Shown: in pieces, positions 62,358-64,000 of the stretch
Layout: each line of letters opens with the position of its first letter
How positions within the stretch are numbered: position 1 is the stretch's first letter
Assembly: GCF_020564355.1 (NCBI RefSeq)
Contig: NZ_JAJCRR010000002.1
Coordinates: 62,001-126,000, forward strand
Source: Lachnospira pectinoschiza
Lineage (GTDB): Bacteria; Bacillota; Clostridia; Lachnospirales; Lachnospiraceae
Reading direction: 5' to 3'
DNA: 64,000 nucleotides
Position numbers and translations under genes: made by a program
The notes under the pieces: generated by a model
Database searches by the model: none
What the model was told of the DNA's origin: nothing
Seen by the model: the letters and a program-made list of their open reading frames with translations, nothing else

Positions 62358-63405
62358 ATCTATATGGGAATGGCTCGAAATTGAGCCGACAGGAGAAATT
62401 TCAGAGATTAGGGCGGCGTATGCCCGTCAGGTAAAAAAGTATCATCCTGAGGATACACCCGAAGAATTTGAGCAGCTTCAAAAAGCTTATAAAAGTGCGC
62501 TCAGACAGGCAAGAGCGGCAAAGCGGACGGAAACGGTGCCGCAGTCGGTACAGGAATCCCAAAAGTCCGGCAGTGGTTTTGAAAAACGGGATATGCCGGG
62601 ATTTTTTGAAAATGCGGGAATGACAGAAGAACCGAATGTGCCGTCATGGGAAAATACAGGCAGTATGTCCGGTGTTACATCAGAACTGGGAGCAACACCG
62701 GATTTGGAAATTGCCGGTACGCCGGATGAAGTTGAATCTGAAATTGTATCTGATTCTGAATATGATTTTGCGGAAGTCGGAAAGGACGAACCGGAGCAGC
62801 AGTGCTTAAAAGAGATTGAATATATCATTATGAATCCGTATCTAAGAAACACGGAGGAAGCATGGAATATATTTTTTAACCGGGAACGGTATAGACAACT
62901 GTTTAAACAGCAGGAATTCTGCGAAAAAATGCAGGACAGAATCTGCCGGATGTGGGGGCTGCAAAGAAAAACACTGTTTCTTATTGAACAGCAGTTTAAA
63001 GCAGAAGGCTATGAGCAACTGATAGAGAAAAAAGAGTGGAAGCAGAAAAAATCTTTTATAAGAAATTTACACATTATTTCCTATAAAAACAAAAAGACAC
63101 AGAAACAAAAAAATTTAAACAAGCTGCTGGAGAACCAGACAAACGGGTTAGAAGATTATATGGATCTGTATATGAATTATACGTCTCAGAGCTACGGTGC
63201 GGTATACGAAGAATACCGGATTAACCGGTGCCAGTTTAAGCAGATGCTCATTTCCATAATAATATTGATTTTATTTATGATAATAGGTATCTGTGCGAAC
63301 CGGTCCGTACAGAAAAGTGCAGCCCAAAAAAGGCAGGAACAGCAGCAGGAGCGTTACGTTGACGGGCTTAAAAAATCCGTAAAAGTACAAAAAAGTAACC
63401 AATAG
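62350..63405 (+). CDS. Membrane-anchored J-domain protein
   Basis: 351 residues from ATG 62350, which overlaps the Hsp70 stop by eight bases and follows AGAGGAAG; an in-frame ATG at 62311 lies inside the Hsp70 gene. Residues 1-55 form a J domain (WEWLEIEPTGEISEIRAAYARQ, EEFEQLQKAYKSALRQA), with HPE in the loop where HPD is expected. A long acidic, low-complexity linker runs to about 150, then a helical domain, and one membrane segment near residue 305-327 (LISIIILILFMIIGICA) close to the C-terminus. It would recruit the partner Hsp70 to the membrane. Confidence 0.85.
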   Translation: MNKSIWEWLEIEPTGEISEIRAAYARQVKKYHPEDTPEEFEQLQKAYKSALRQARAAKRTETVPQSVQESQKSGSGFEKRDMPGFFENAGMTEEPNVPSWENTGSMSGVTSELGATPDLEIAGTPDEVESEIVSDSEYDFAEVGKDEPEQQCLKEIEYIIMNPYLRNTEEAWNIFFNRERYRQLFKQQEFCEKMQDRICRMWGLQRKTLFLIEQQFKAEGYEQLIEKKEWKQKKSFIRNLHIISYKNKKTQKQKNLNKLLENQTNGLEDYMDLYMNYTSQSYGAVYEEYRINRCQFKQMLISIIILILFMIIGICANRSVQKSAAQKRQEQQQERYVDGLKKSVKVQKSNQ

Positions 63406-63443
63406 AATAGATAAAAATATTATAAAAAATATAAAAAATGCAC

Positions 63444-63475
63444 AAAAAACGTCGAAATTTTTCGGCGCTTTTTTT
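63444..63475 (+). terminator. Terminator after the J-protein gene
   Basis: AAAAAACG-TCGAA pairs with TTCGG-CG-TTTTTT with one bulge and a G-U, followed by T, 39 bases after the stop. Confidence 0.75.
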
Positions 63476-63486
63476 GAACTAAATAG

Positions 63487-63514
63487 TTGCATTTTATCGA
63501 AAGATGACTATAAT
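63487..63514 (+). promoter_or_regulatory. Probable promoter of cstA
   Basis: TTGCAT (63487-63492), 16-bp spacer and a perfect TATAAT (63509-63514), 60 bases before the start codon. Confidence 0.6.
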
Positions 63515-63573
63515 AATGATTAAGAGATCAGTACTGTGAACAATAGAATATTTAAAGTAAGGAGGGAAAAGCT

Positions 63574-64000
63574 ATGATTAGTTTTTTCATTTGTCTGCTT
63601 CTTTTAATCGGCGGCTATTTTGTCTATGGTAAGGTTGTAGAGAATACGTTTGCACCGGATGACAGAGAAACTCCTGCGGTAAAGATTAACGATGGTGTTG
63701 ATTATGTAGTAATGCCGCAGTGGAAACTGTTTCTGGTACAGCTCCTCAATATTGCGGGCTTAGGACCAATCTTTGGTGCGATGCAGGGTGCTTTATGGGG
63801 ACCGGTTGTATTCTTATGGATTACTTTCGGTACAATATTTGCCGGCGGTGTACATGATTATTTTTCAGGAATGCTTTCAGAAAGAAACGAAGGTGCTTCT
63901 ATTTCAGAAGTCTGCGGTATCTATCTGGGCGGATTCATGAAGAATGTTATGAGAATCTTCAGTGTGGTTTTACTCGTTATGGTAGGTACCGTATTCGCAG
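63574..64000 (+). CDS. cstA: Carbon starvation protein CstA family transporter (partial)
   Basis: The first 142 codons of a membrane protein that runs off the right edge. ATG 63574 follows TAAGGAGGG. The part seen matches CstA: GGYFVYGKVVENTFAPDD near residue 12, QWKLFLVQLLNIAGLGPIFG near 46, WGPVVFLWITFGTIFAGGVHDYFSGMLSERNEGASISE from about 72. Members import peptides or pyruvate during carbon limitation; in this group pyruvate or peptide uptake is possible. Three or four membrane segments are visible. Confidence 0.93.
   Translation, partial: MISFFICLLLLIGGYFVYGKVVENTFAPDDRETPAVKINDGVDYVVMPQWKLFLVQLLNIAGLGPIFGAMQGALWGPVVFLWITFGTIFAGGVHDYFSGMLSERNEGASISEVCGIYLGGFMKNVMRIFSVVLLVMVGTVFA

Overview
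The window reads as the chromosome of an anaerobic, spore-forming, probably motile gut clostridium, most likely of the family Lachnospiraceae (Bacillota). The grounds are a spore photoproduct lyase and a small acid-soluble spore protein, pyruvate:ferredoxin oxidoreductase, an [FeFe] hydrogenase, three chemoreceptors, the order rho-rpmE-yqhQ-prmC-prfA, a DUF4364 protein, and a secreted protein ending in NEYGWWYMTNG-type wall-binding repeats. Strong AGGAGG-like ribosome sites and A/T-rich spacers fit. No rRNA, tRNA, CRISPR array or prophage was seen. The genus cannot be fixed from this sequence alone.

Layout. 1-8.2 kb is housekeeping: sugar isomerase-like protein, Rel, metallo-hydrolase, HemZ, an HD-GYP protein and AspS. 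8.4-12.6 kb holds a chemoreceptor with a repetitive N-terminus, copy 1 of a ~190-bp structured repeat, and glyA. 12.7-20.9 kb holds putP, an overlapping nucleosidase / spore photoproduct lyase / SDR cluster, and nifJ. 21.1-25.0 kb is an A/T-rich accessory stretch: an orphan 344-aa protein, a surface coiled-coil protein and a broken secreted-protein gene, followed by an Rpn-like nuclease. 26.4-31.1 kb is a LysR regulator, then a FIST sensor, a soluble chemoreceptor and a group-B-like [FeFe] hydrogenase. 31.2-35.5 kb has Nudix, a lipoprotein, a hydrolase, a DJ-1 protein, DacF and a spore protein. An IS256-family element (35542-37023) sits inside the hairpin that followed the spore-protein gene. 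37.1-44.1 kb is a thioesterase, then tig-clpP-clpX-lon-engB. 44.2-46.8 kb (minus strand) is malic enzyme, a radical SAM protein and DUF4364. 47.0-52.6 kb is rho-rpmE-yqhQ-prmC-prfA. 52.9-60.3 kb is a second accessory stretch: a GNAT protein with a 49-codon partner, a lipoprotein, an antitoxin whose RelE toxin is truncated, the wall-binding repeat protein, repeat copy 2, a chemoreceptor and a collapsed HipBA pair. 60.3-63.4 kb is a three-gene Hsp70 / J-domain operon, and the window ends inside cstA.

The most novel-looking items are: two RNA-like elements that are repeated with compensatory changes in their stems (a ~190-bp element at 11046-11240 and 57573-57765, and a hairpin with a conserved loop at 31034-31105 and 44019-44090); the FIST / chemoreceptor / hydrogenase operon; the membrane-anchored J protein / mini-Hsp70 operon; and the IS insertion that splits a terminator hairpin and can be undone on paper to restore it.
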